Below, piece by piece: positions 20,641 through 28,800 of a stretch of DNA of 64,000 nucleotides. The notes under the pieces are model-generated. The model did no database searches, was not told the DNA's origin, and worked only from the letters and a program-made list of their open reading frames with translations. Location of the stretch: contig NZ_JAJAVD010000001.1 of assembly GCF_020532705.1 (NCBI RefSeq), positions 1,876,311 to 1,940,310 on the forward strand. Direction: 5' to 3'. Every line of letters begins with the position of its first letter. Positions within the stretch are counted from its first letter, which is position 1. The DNA comes from Methylobacillus caricis. GTDB lineage: Bacteria > Pseudomonadota > Gammaproteobacteria > Burkholderiales > Methylophilaceae. The position numbers and the translations under genes were made by a program.

Positions 20641-20685
20641 CATGCACAACAACCCCGGCTGCAAGGCATGAGGCTGTTGTGCATG
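20641..20685 (+). promoter_or_regulatory. Intercistronic hairpin between aceE and aceF
   Basis: CATGCACAACAACC at 20641-20654 faces GGCTGTTGTGCATG at 20672-20685; 13 of 14 positions pair (one A-C opposition) around a 17-base loop. No run of T follows, so it is not a simple terminator. It could protect the 3' end of the aceE message or trim the ratio of E1 to E2 and E3; that is inference. Confidence 0.7.
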
Positions 20686-20721
20686 ATGATCTTGAAAAGA
20701 TGAATTTTAAGGAACACAAGC

Positions 20722-22062
20722 ATGGCAATTAAAGAGGTACTCGTTCCCGACATCGGTAATTTTGACAGCGTTGATGTCATCGAAGTCCTGGTCAAGGCCG
20801 GCGACACTATCGCCAAGGATGACTCCCTGATCACCCTGGAATCCGACAAGGCGTCCATGGATATCCCTGCGCCTTTCGCCGGGACAGTCAAGGAAGTCAA
20901 GATCAAGGTCGGTGACAAGGCGGCCCAAGGTGGACTGATCCTGCTTCTGGATGCGGAAGAAGGCAGCAGTGCTGCTACTGCGCAACCAGCAGCTGAAGAA
21001 AAACCTGCGCCAGCCCCAGTGGCACAAGCAGCGCCTGCAGCCGCCGTGCCTGAGCCTACTCGTCCGGCACCAGAACCACCGCAAACCATACAACCGCAAG
21101 CCACGCCCAACCCGATTGCCGCGCATGTAGAAACGGCTCCGGGCAAGCAGGCACATGCCAGCCCATCGGTACGCAAGTTTGCGCGCGAACTGGGCGTGAA
21201 CCTCTCGCTGGTCAACGCCAGCGGCCCAAAGAACCGCATCCTGCAAAGCGACGTACAGGCATTCGTCAAGGGTGAACTGAACAAGCCACGCGGCGGCGGT
21301 GTAGCCTCCGCCGGCGGCATTGCCGTGATACAGGCGCCGGTGATTGACTTCAGCCAATTCGGCGGCACCGAGACCAAGCCGCTTTCCCGCATCAAGAAAC
21401 TGTCCGGCGCCAACCTGCACCGCAACTGGGTCACTGCCCCGCATGTTACCCAGTTTGACGAGGCAGACATTACCGACCTCGAAGACTTCCGCAAGTCCAT
21501 GCAGGCCGATGCCGAAAAACGCGGCGTCAAGCTGACCATGCTCGCCTTCCTGATCAAGGCCTCGGTCAATGCCTTGCGCACCTACCCGAACTTCAATGCT
21601 TCACTGTCGCCCGATGGCGAGAACCTGATTCTCAAGCAATACTTCAACGTCGGCTTTGCCTGCGACACGCCCGATGGCCTGGTGGTGCCGGTCATCCGCG
21701 ACGTCAACCGCAAGGACGTATTGGAAATCGCCGCAGAGCTAGGCGAACTCTCGGCAAAGGCACGTGAACGCAAGCTCAAGGTCGAGGAAATGCAGGGCGG
21801 CTGCTTCACCATCTCCAGCCTGGGCGGCATAGGCGGCACTGCATTCACGCCTATCATCAATTGCCCAGAAGTCGCCATCCTCGGTGTTTCCCGCTCCAGC
21901 ATACAGCCGGTGTTCAACAGCAAGACCAAGGAATTCGAGCCGCGCCTGATCCTGCCGCTTTCCCTGTCTTACGATCACCGCGTCATCGACGGTGCCGACG
22001 GCGCACGCTTTACCAGCCACCTGCGCATGATGCTGTCTGACGTACGCCGTTTGTTGCTGTAA
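20722..22062 (+). CDS. aceF: Dihydrolipoamide acetyltransferase (pyruvate dehydrogenase E2)
   Basis: Core of the pyruvate dehydrogenase complex; transfers acetyl from lipoyl-lysine to coenzyme A. Order in the 446 residues: one lipoyl domain with the lipoylated lysine in LESDKASMD (about K43), a Pro/Ala-rich linker, the E3-binding domain (SPSVRKFARELGV) and the catalytic domain with the active-site segment SYDHRVIDGADGARF. A single lipoyl domain is fewer than in E. coli, which has three. Ribosome site AAGGA precedes the ATG. It is followed after 16 bases by lpd. Confidence 0.97.
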   Translation: MAIKEVLVPDIGNFDSVDVIEVLVKAGDTIAKDDSLITLESDKASMDIPAPFAGTVKEVKIKVGDKAAQGGLILLLDAEEGSSAATAQPAAEEKPAPAPVAQAAPAAAVPEPTRPAPEPPQTIQPQATPNPIAAHVETAPGKQAHASPSVRKFARELGVNLSLVNASGPKNRILQSDVQAFVKGELNKPRGGGVASAGGIAVIQAPVIDFSQFGGTETKPLSRIKKLSGANLHRNWVTAPHVTQFDEADITDLEDFRKSMQADAEKRGVKLTMLAFLIKASVNALRTYPNFNASLSPDGENLILKQYFNVGFACDTPDGLVVPVIRDVNRKDVLEIAAELGELSAKARERKLKVEEMQGGCFTISSLGGIGGTAFTPIINCPEVAILGVSRSSIQPVFNSKTKEFEPRLILPLSLSYDHRVIDGADGARFTSHLRMMLSDVRRLLL

Positions 22063-22078
22063 GAGTTGAGGGATAGAA

Positions 22079-23851
22079 ATGAGCAAAATTACTGAAGTAC
22101 TGGTACCCGATATCGGCAACTTCGATAGCGTCGACGTCATCGAAGTGCTGGTCAAGGCTGGCGACACCATTGCCAAGGAAGACTCACTGATCACCCTGGA
22201 GTCCGACAAGGCGTCTATGGACATCCCTTCCTCTCACGCGGGCGTGGTGAAAGAAGTCAAGGTCAAAGTGGGCGACAAAGTTGCCAAGGGCGCACTCATC
22301 CTGCTGCTGGAAGAAGCCGCAGACGAAACTGCTGACCCTGCATCTGCAGCCCAGTCACAACCACAAGCAAGTCCTGCCGAAACAGCACCTGCTGCAGTTG
22401 CACCGACGCCTGCCCCAGCAACAGCTATAGGCGATGCTGACATCAACACCGAAGTCGTCGTGCTGGGCTCCGGCCCCGGCGGCTATACAGCTGCCTTCCG
22501 TGCCGCAGACCTCGGCAAGCAGGTTGTGCTGATCGAGCGCTATTCCACGCTGGGCGGCGTCTGCCTCAACGTAGGCTGCATCCCGTCCAAGGCATTGCTG
22601 CATACCGCCAAGGTCATCACCGAGGCTGAGGAAACCAGCCATCATGGCGTCAGCTTCGGCAAGCCCAAGATCAACCTGGATGAACTGCGCGACTGGAAAA
22701 CCAACGACGTTGTCAACAAACTGACCGGCGGGCTGGCTCAAATGGCCAAGCAGCGCGGTGTGACCGTGGTGCAGGGCGTAGGCAAGTTCACCAGCCCCAA
22801 CCAGATTGACGTCACTGCCGCAGACGGCAAGGTCACTGCTGTCGGCTTTCAGAATGCGATCATCGCGGCTGGCTCGCAAGCCACCAAGTTTCCTGGCGCG
22901 CCCGAAGACGAACGCATCATGGACTCCACCGGCGCGCTGGCGCTGGCTGACATTCCCAAGCGCCTGCTCGTTATCGGCGGCGGTATCATCGGCCTGGAAA
23001 TGGGTACCGTGTATGATGCATTAGGCAGCAAGGTCAGCGTGGTCGAGTTCATGGATGGCCTCATCCCGGGTGCGGACCGCGACCTGATCCGCCCCTTGCA
23101 CAAACGCATGGAAAAGCGCTTTGAAAGCATCATGCTATCCACCAAGGTTGCGAAAATTGAAGCCAAGAAAGACGGCATTCATGTCAGCTTTGAAGGTGAA
23201 AACGCACCCAAGGAAACACAGGTCTATGATCGTGTGCTGGTCTCCATCGGCCGCCGCCCGAATGGCAAGAACATAGGCGCTGAAAACGCAGGCGTTGCCG
23301 TGGATGATCGCGGCTTTATCGCTGTGGACAAGCAGATGCGCACCAACGTGCCGCATATCTTCGCTATCGGCGATATTGTTGGCCAGCCTATGTTGGCGCA
23401 CAAAGCCACGCATGAAGCCAAGGTAGCAGCCGAAGTCATTGCCGGGCACAAGGTTGAGTTCCAGGCATTGGCGATTCCGTCCGTAGCCTATACCGACCCT
23501 GAAGTGGCTTGGGCAGGTGTCACGGAAACGGAAGCCAAAGCCCAAGGCCTCAACATCGAGAAAGCCTCCTTCCCGTGGGCTGCCAGCGGACGCGCGCTTT
23601 CCATCGCCCGCTCCGAAGGCAGTACCAAACTAATTTTCGACAAGGAAACCCATCGCGTCATTGGAGCCGGTATTGTCGGCACCAATGCAGGTGAGTTGTT
23701 GGCAGAGGCAGTATTGGCGATCGAAATGGGCGCTGATGCTCATGACCTGGGGCTGACTATTCATGCCCATCCCACACTCTCGGAAACCATTTGCTTTGCC
23801 GCCGAGATGAAAGAAGGCACGATCACTGACTTGTATATCAAGAAAAGATAG
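22079..23851 (+). CDS. lpdA: Dihydrolipoyl dehydrogenase with N-terminal lipoyl domain (E3)
   Basis: Flavoprotein that reoxidises dihydrolipoyl groups with NAD+. The 590 residues are about 120 longer than a plain E3 because of an N-terminal lipoyl domain (LESDKASMD) and an Ala/Pro linker. The FAD domain begins at VVLGSGPGGYTAA; the redox-active disulfide is C162/C167 in CLNVGCIPSK, and the C-terminal catalytic motif HPTLSE is present. The lipoyl domain is almost the same as that of aceF. A strong terminator follows. Confidence 0.97.
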   Translation: MSKITEVLVPDIGNFDSVDVIEVLVKAGDTIAKEDSLITLESDKASMDIPSSHAGVVKEVKVKVGDKVAKGALILLLEEAADETADPASAAQSQPQASPAETAPAAVAPTPAPATAIGDADINTEVVVLGSGPGGYTAAFRAADLGKQVVLIERYSTLGGVCLNVGCIPSKALLHTAKVITEAEETSHHGVSFGKPKINLDELRDWKTNDVVNKLTGGLAQMAKQRGVTVVQGVGKFTSPNQIDVTAADGKVTAVGFQNAIIAAGSQATKFPGAPEDERIMDSTGALALADIPKRLLVIGGGIIGLEMGTVYDALGSKVSVVEFMDGLIPGADRDLIRPLHKRMEKRFESIMLSTKVAKIEAKKDGIHVSFEGENAPKETQVYDRVLVSIGRRPNGKNIGAENAGVAVDDRGFIAVDKQMRTNVPHIFAIGDIVGQPMLAHKATHEAKVAAEVIAGHKVEFQALAIPSVAYTDPEVAWAGVTETEAKAQGLNIEKASFPWAASGRALSIARSEGSTKLIFDKETHRVIGAGIVGTNAGELLAEAVLAIEMGADAHDLGLTIHAHPTLSETICFAAEMKEGTITDLYIKKR

Positions 23852-23868
23852 CAATCCCACCCCTGGAA

Positions 23869-23898
23869 GAATCCCGCGCAATGCGGGATTTTTTTTGC
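23869..23898 (+). terminator. Rho-independent terminator of the aceE-aceF-lpd operon
   Basis: AATCCCGC and GCGGGATT form an eight-base stem around a short loop, followed directly by TTTTTTTGC. It stands 18 bases after the lpd stop codon. Confidence 0.92.
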
Positions 23899-23994
23899 TA
23901 AAGGATAAGCATCATAAAATTGAAGGAACGTTGCCTGCCAGAGTCCGATAGAAGCTCATGTACCGCTTGTTCACAGAATAATACTGTTTAATAT

Positions 23995-24014
23995 GAAACA
24001 GCACTCTGTTGCAT
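23995..24014 (+). promoter_or_regulatory. Candidate activator-binding dyad upstream of cytochrome b561
   Basis: AACAG (23997-24001) and CTGTT (24006-24010) form an inverted repeat with a four-base spacer, within GAAACAGCACTCTGTTGCAT. It lies about 80 bases upstream of the -24 element, a usual distance for an enhancer-binding protein. A very similar word stands upstream of the metallo-beta-lactamase-fold gene at 40623-40640. The role is inferred only. Confidence 0.35.
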
Positions 24015-24084
24015 ATCTAGCAATCTCCTTGACTCAACTTGCTTGCCATCAGCTAAGCCATTGTATTAACAGCAACACAATATC

Positions 24085-24100
24085 AGGTACGTTATTTGCT
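24085..24100 (+). promoter_or_regulatory. Sigma-54 type -24/-12 promoter for cytochrome b561
   Basis: AGGTAC-GTTAT-TTGCT: GG at 24086-24087 and GC at 24098-24099 are ten bases apart as sigma-54 requires; the -12 box is perfect and the -24 box matches TGGCAC at four of six. The GC is 53 bases before the ATG, almost the same spacing as at three other sites in this window. Confidence 0.6.
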
Positions 24101-24151
24101 GTTAATGCCGGGTATCTCGCCACCTAGGGTGGCCATGTTTTAGGAGCAAGC

Positions 24152-24808
24152 ATGAAACACATCAATACCTGGGATCTTCCCTTGCGCATTTTTCACTGGT
24201 CGCTGGTCGCGCTTTTCACCACTGCAATTATTACGGTCAAGATAGGCGGCAACGCTCTGGAGTGGCATGTCATTTCAGGGTTGGCTTTGCTCGCGCTATT
24301 GATTTTTCGTGTGCTGTGGGGATTTGCCGGCGGCACTTACGCCAAGTTTTCCAACTTTATCCGTGGTCCGCGGGCGATTGTTGGCTACCTCAAAGGCACT
24401 GGCGACAAGACCATAGGCCATAACCCGCTGGGCGGCTGGTCGGTTGTCGCCATGTTGCTACTGCTGCTGGCCCAGGCCATTACCGGCCTGTTTGCCAATG
24501 ACGATATTTTTACCGAGGGGCCGCTTTATTCGCTGATTGACAAGGATACAAGCGATTACCTGACTTATTTGCATACGGTGAACCAGTATGTGCTCTATGG
24601 CCTGATAGGGTTGCATATCGCAGCAATCCTCTACTACCGCCTGTTCAAGCATGAAAACCTGGTAAAGGCCATGATCACCGGGCGCAAGCAGGTGCCTCAA
24701 TCCCTCCCTGACACCCATGCCAGCCAGGGGGGGCATGTAATATTGGGCTCGGTTCTGCTGGCAGCAAGCGCAGGCATCGTCTGGTTTATTGCCACACATT
24801 GGGCATAA
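24152..24808 (+). CDS. Cytochrome b561-type diheme membrane protein
   Basis: A 218-residue membrane cytochrome of the b561/Ni-Fe-hydrogenase b-subunit group (COG3658 type), expected to move electrons between the quinone pool and periplasmic c-type cytochromes. The N terminus NTWDLPLRIFHWSLV carries the first haem histidine; further histidines sit in EWHVISG, LTYLHTVNQYV and IGLHIAAI, arranged on four membrane helices. AGGAG precedes the ATG. It is preceded by a sigma-54-like promoter and followed 69 bases later by the DUF6607 gene on the same strand. Its electron partner is not known. Confidence 0.88.
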   Translation: MKHINTWDLPLRIFHWSLVALFTTAIITVKIGGNALEWHVISGLALLALLIFRVLWGFAGGTYAKFSNFIRGPRAIVGYLKGTGDKTIGHNPLGGWSVVAMLLLLLAQAITGLFANDDIFTEGPLYSLIDKDTSDYLTYLHTVNQYVLYGLIGLHIAAILYYRLFKHENLVKAMITGRKQVPQSLPDTHASQGGHVILGSVLLAASAGIVWFIATHWA

Positions 24809-24877
24809 AGGCTTTTGGCAATGCAGCTGGTTACTTTTAAAATTACATATCCATACATTTTAACCCTCAAATAACTC

Positions 24878-26014
24878 ATGATCTCCAGGCTAGTTCTCGT
24901 ACTCACCCTGCTTTGCCAACTGCCTTCGGCCTATGCCGACGCTCAGCCAACCAATGAGCGCCAGTACACTTTTTCATGGCAGTTCCAGGACGAGTCCAGC
25001 CTCTCCCCCCGTGGCGGCACTACAACAGGGACGTCAGTCAAGCTAGTCACCGAACCCAGCGCAGAATGGAAAGCCTTGCAGGAGCCCGGCCTGAGCAGTT
25101 TTGAGCGGGACAGGCGTGCCATCCTGGCTATGGCAGGCGAGTACCGCGCTACGTTTGATTTCATAGAAACTGCCGGCTTCGTCACCGCATACAAGCCAAA
25201 CCGCCCTTACCGTAGCTGGGGTACGGAAAAAGTCTATCTGGTGGAAGACAAGGGAACATCCATCGTGCTGCAACACCTGTTAGTCATGTCTTTTGTCGGT
25301 GAAAATGGCAAGGTCGAAGGCCCGTTCGTCACCAAGCACTGGCGCCAGGACTGGCAGTATGAAGCTCCTGAGCAGTTGGTCTTCCGCGGCAACAACACCT
25401 GGCAACGCGTCAAGGTGCCGGCAGACCGGCAAAGCGGATTCTGGCGGCAAACTGTTTACCAGGTCGATGACAGTCCCCGCTATTCCGGCGTGGCAAAATG
25501 GCAGCATTTGGGCAATTACTCCAGCTGGAGCGATGAAGACGGCTGGCGCCCGCTACCGCGCCGGGAATACAGCATTCGCGGCGATTATGATGTATTGATA
25601 GGAAATAACCGCCACATCATCACACCGACTGGCTGGGTGCATGAACAACAGAACCTCAAGGTCAAACTGGACAAGACTGGTGAAATAGCGGCCAGCAACC
25701 CAGCACTCGCCCGTGAATCCGGTTTTAACCGTTATGAGCGCATACAGGATTTCGATTGGAGCGAAGGCGACCGCTATATCCAGGCAAGCAAACCGGTGTG
25801 GGATGCGGTACGCGACAAATGGCAACGACTGATCGCCAGCAATGAGTTCCTGCGTTTGCGCGGCTCCCCTGACAAGGACAATCTATTTATTCCGCTATAC
25901 CAGTATGCCCAGGAGGTAGCGGAGTCAAAGACACCTGTGCCCGCTGCCGAAATCAGCAAGAAAGTAGACGCCGCCGTGCAGGATTATCTCGCTCGCGATG
26001 GCAAAAACCGCTGA
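24878..26014 (+). CDS. Secreted DUF6607 family protein
   Basis: A 378-residue exported protein whose signal peptide ends near LPSAYA (residue 20). I recognise the DUF6607 pattern: an aromatic-rich body with repeated Trp/Tyr/Arg stretches such as YRSWGTEKVYLVEDKGTSIV, FVTKHWRQDWQYE and WQHLGNYSSWSDEDGWRPLPRREY. The family function is not known; the fold is likely beta-rich and periplasmic or surface-attached. It probably shares a transcript with cytochrome b561, since only 69 bases separate them and I see no terminator or separate promoter there. Confidence 0.75.
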   Translation: MISRLVLVLTLLCQLPSAYADAQPTNERQYTFSWQFQDESSLSPRGGTTTGTSVKLVTEPSAEWKALQEPGLSSFERDRRAILAMAGEYRATFDFIETAGFVTAYKPNRPYRSWGTEKVYLVEDKGTSIVLQHLLVMSFVGENGKVEGPFVTKHWRQDWQYEAPEQLVFRGNNTWQRVKVPADRQSGFWRQTVYQVDDSPRYSGVAKWQHLGNYSSWSDEDGWRPLPRREYSIRGDYDVLIGNNRHIITPTGWVHEQQNLKVKLDKTGEIAASNPALARESGFNRYERIQDFDWSEGDRYIQASKPVWDAVRDKWQRLIASNEFLRLRGSPDKDNLFIPLYQYAQEVAESKTPVPAAEISKKVDAAVQDYLARDGKNR

Positions 26015-26130
26015 ATATACTTTTGCTATCGCAACATCAGCTGTTCATGGATTGCTGAATAAGCAACCGCACCGACTGCAACATAAAACAAAAACTATTA
26101 CCTATCAAAAAGTTACCTCATTATCCGGCC

Positions 26131-26146
26131 TGGCATGCAGCTTGCT
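26131..26146 (+). promoter_or_regulatory. Sigma-54 type -24/-12 promoter for the cupin gene
   Basis: TGGCAT-GCAGC-TTGCT: nine of the ten key bases of TGGCAC-N5-TTGC match, with GG (26132-26133) and GC (26144-26145) exactly ten bases apart. It lies 71 bases before the cupin start at 26216. It overlaps a longer open frame starting at 26135, and so argues for the downstream start. Confidence 0.7.
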
Positions 26147-26215
26147 GTTCAATCTAATGGCATGCCTATCCCTGATGCTAGGCAATGCTATCCAGACACC
26201 AACCGGAGAACGACA

Positions 26216-26698
26216 ATGAATGATTTATTCAAGCCCTTGCTTGCCCTAAACCTGGCAGGGCTGGTGGGGCTAGCCATATTAACTGCCAGTGTGGGGCTTG
26301 CGAGCGCAGGAGAAGAATTGGACCCGAAAGCCATATCGATCAAGCTTCCCAATGACATCAAGTGGGTAGCCAATCCTAGCGGTTCGGAAACTGCAGTCCT
26401 GGTAGGCGATCCTAGCAAGCCGGGTTTGTACGTGGTCCTCAACAAATGGAAAGCCAACCACCATAGCAAGCCCCACTCCCACCCCAATGACCGTTTCATC
26501 ACTGTGTTGTCTGGCACCTGGTGGGTTGCTACAGGCGCCGATTACAATCCGGCGCATTTCAAGCCTGTACCAGCCGGCAGCTTTGTCACTCATCATGGCA
26601 ATGAAATCCATTACGATGGCGCCAAGGATGAAGATACGGTACTGCAAATTGTAGGTATCGGCCCGGCGACTTCAACCCGGGTGGAAGAAAAGAAATAG
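26216..26698 (+). CDS. Secreted cupin-domain protein
   Basis: A 160-residue exported protein with a signal peptide ending near GLASAGEE. The single cupin barrel shows the first metal motif as HHSKPHSHPNDRFITVLSG, with several histidines and a downstream acid, and the second motif around VTHHGNEIHYDG. It therefore probably binds a transition metal; substrate unknown. I use the ATG at 26216 because GGAGA stands ten bases before it and a secretory signal follows; the 27 codons upstream overlap a sigma-54 promoter. No close gene follows on this strand. Confidence 0.82.
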   Translation: MNDLFKPLLALNLAGLVGLAILTASVGLASAGEELDPKAISIKLPNDIKWVANPSGSETAVLVGDPSKPGLYVVLNKWKANHHSKPHSHPNDRFITVLSGTWWVATGADYNPAHFKPVPAGSFVTHHGNEIHYDGAKDEDTVLQIVGIGPATSTRVEEKK

Positions 26699-26942
26699 CC
26701 CTGGTTCCTGCCCGGCGAAGACTAACCTGAACAGGAAGCCCCCATTTAGCATTTTTACGGCATGCATGATAGTCGGACTTGGTATTGCAACCGTCTGCAT
26801 CAGGCCAAGTGTTGACAAGGTTGCCATTGAGGTCAATGAGACGAGCATTCGACTTTTATCACTTCGTCTCGGCATACCGTACAGGCCATGCTTTACTGAC
26901 GACCAACCACATGCTTTCCGAATTGCTCCCACAACAATGGTG

Positions 26943-27812
26943 TCAAGGCTTTTCCCCGGCCAGCTTGCGGGCCTCATCCAGTGCAGCACTAACGGAAACA
27001 TAGGCTTCAGAGCCAGGCGGCAACTTCTGTAGCAGGCGTTGCCACAAGATGATCGCACGCGGGTAGTCCTGGCGATCAAAGGCGGCGGAAGCAGCCAGCA
27101 TCAGTGCCTTTACCTGTTCCGGATCCAGTTCCAGCGCGCGGTTCACCAGCTCCTCAGGCTTGCCTGCCATATTGTGCTGGTTGATAAACGCCAGCGTGAT
27201 GGCGTAATCCACCAGCAGGTTGGGATCATCAGGGATAATGCGGACGGCATTCTCAAACGCCTGCACGGCTTCATCATAGCGATGCAACTTGGCGTCGGCC
27301 CGCGCGAGCAATGCCCAGCCTGCCCCATCCCCGGGATCCGACTCCAGTTGCTGTTTGAGGGATTGCAATATCAGTTCGATATTGGCCGGTACATCTTCGC
27401 TATTAACCGTTTGGCTGTCAGGTGAATTGTCATGCACATCAAGCGCTTGCGGGTTGCCGGCTTTAAGGTAGATCAGCACGGCAAATACCGGTACCAGCAC
27501 CAGTAACAACACTGCCAGCAACCGGTCTGGTCTGCCGCTGTCCGCGCCAGTCACCCTATCGCGGGAGATGTCTTGCGCTTCTTCCAGCAACCGCCGCTCC
27601 AACTCATTTCTTGCCTGTTGGTATTGCGCGACGTCCAGCACGCCGTTGTCCCTGTCTTGCTCAAGTTCGGCCAACTGCTCGCGATACACCGCCGCGACAG
27701 CACTGCTCGATGAAATGGGAATCGAAACACGTCGGCGCAGCAGGGGCGGCAAAAGCACGAACAACGTAATTAGCAGCAAGAGCGTTGCAATTCCCCAAAA
27801 TACCAGCATCAT
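26943..27812 (-). CDS. ccmI: Cytochrome c maturation protein CcmI
   Basis: Chaperone that holds apocytochrome c for haem ligation. The 289-residue protein has an N-terminal membrane helix (MMLVFWGIATLLLLITLFVL), a cytoplasmic coiled-coil loop (YREQLAELEQDRDNGVLD), a second helix near residue 95 and a periplasmic domain of TPR repeats (WALLARADAKLHRYDEAVQAF). I place the start at 27812, where ATGA overlaps the ccmH stop; the open frame extends 47 codons upstream inside ccmH. It is the last gene of the ccm operon. Confidence 0.92.
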   Translation of the reverse strand: MMLVFWGIATLLLLITLFVLLPPLLRRRVSIPISSSSAVAAVYREQLAELEQDRDNGVLDVAQYQQARNELERRLLEEAQDISRDRVTGADSGRPDRLLAVLLLVLVPVFAVLIYLKAGNPQALDVHDNSPDSQTVNSEDVPANIELILQSLKQQLESDPGDGAGWALLARADAKLHRYDEAVQAFENAVRIIPDDPNLLVDYAITLAFINQHNMAGKPEELVNRALELDPEQVKALMLAASAAFDRQDYPRAIILWQRLLQKLPPGSEAYVSVSAALDEARKLAGEKP

Positions 27813-28267
27813 TGCTCCTGCTTCAATAATTCCGCCAACTGGCGCGACTGCTCCGGGGTTAATGGCAGACTGGCTACTTGGCGCTCGCGCCGCCGCACAA
27901 GGACAGAGACAAACAGCATGCCCAGTACCAGCAGTACAAATGGCCCTGCCCACAACACGGCAGTGCTGGCCTTGAAGGGAGGGCGGTAGCGCACGAAATC
28001 ACCATAGCGGGCCACCAGGTGGTCGATGATTTGCTGGTCGCTCATATTCTTGGCTGCCATTTCCCGGATTTCATTGCGCAGGTCCTCTGCCAGCGGGGCG
28101 CTTGAATCGGCCAATGTCTGGTTCTGGCACACCAGGCAACGCAGTTCCTCGGCCAAGCGCGAGACCTGCGCCTCAATTTTTGGATTATCCACCAATAGTG
28201 CAGCTTCCTGCGTAGAAAATGCCGGGCCTGAAAAAAGCAGGCCAGCGATGATCAAGCAATATTTCAT
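27809..28267 (-). CDS. ccmH: Cytochrome c maturation protein CcmH
   Basis: Periplasmic thiol-redox protein that keeps apocytochrome CXXCH cysteines reduced. The 152-residue protein has an N-terminal signal segment, the family motif LRCLVCQNQT with C44 and C47, then ADLR-type helices and a C-terminal membrane helix (VLWAGPFVLLVLGMLFVSVL). The start overlaps the ccmG stop by four bases and its stop overlaps ccmI. Confidence 0.96.
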   Translation of the reverse strand: MKYCLIIAGLLFSGPAFSTQEAALLVDNPKIEAQVSRLAEELRCLVCQNQTLADSSAPLAEDLRNEIREMAAKNMSDQQIIDHLVARYGDFVRYRPPFKASTAVLWAGPFVLLVLGMLFVSVLVRRRERQVASLPLTPEQSRQLAELLKQEQ

Positions 28268-28800
28268 TCTGCTTTTAACTCCATGATGAGTGGCAACAGT
28301 TTTTCCACCAATATCTGTTCGGTCAACGGACCGATTTGCTTGTAGCGTATGGTGCCCGCCTTGTCGACCACATAGGTTTCCGGTACGCCATAGACACCAT
28401 AATCAATGCCTGTCCGACCGGCCACATCCGACACAGAGGCGAGGTAGGGGTCCCCCCCTCCTTGCTCGAGCCAGGCCAGGGCCTTGTCGCGCTGGTCCTT
28501 GTAGTTCATGCCGACGATGGGCACAATCCGGCTCGCAGCAAGCTTCAGCAATACTGGGTGCTCCTCGCGGCAAGGCGCGCACCATGAGGCCCACACATTG
28601 AATAGCCAGACCTGACCGCGCATGCCTGCCGCAGACAATGTAAGCTGCGGATCATCCAGCCGCGGCAAGTTGAAGGCGGGGGCAGGCTTACCCACCAAGG
28701 GAGACGGCACTTCATGCGGGTCGTGGCGCAGGCCTGCCGCCAGAAACCCAACCAGGATCAGGAAAGCGGCAAGTGGAACCAGGATAAAGAGGCGCTTCAT
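28264..28800 (-). CDS. ccmG: Thiol:disulfide interchange protein CcmG (DsbE)
   Basis: Membrane-anchored thioredoxin-like protein that reduces apocytochrome c or CcmH. In 178 residues it has one N-terminal helix and the active site WCAPC with C74 and C77 in the segment NVWASWCAPCREEHP; the cis-proline region GVPETYVVD is intact. It overlaps ccmF and ccmH by four bases each. Confidence 0.96.
   Translation of the reverse strand: MKRLFILVPLAAFLILVGFLAAGLRHDPHEVPSPLVGKPAPAFNLPRLDDPQLTLSAAGMRGQVWLFNVWASWCAPCREEHPVLLKLAASRIVPIVGMNYKDQRDKALAWLEQGGGDPYLASVSDVAGRTGIDYGVYGVPETYVVDKAGTIRYKQIGPLTEQILVEKLLPLIMELKAE

Noticed and set aside
26766..27032. 88- and 74-codon plus-strand frames over the end of ccmI
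   Set aside because: They lie opposite the well-supported ccmI gene or in the short gap beside it and show no family features.
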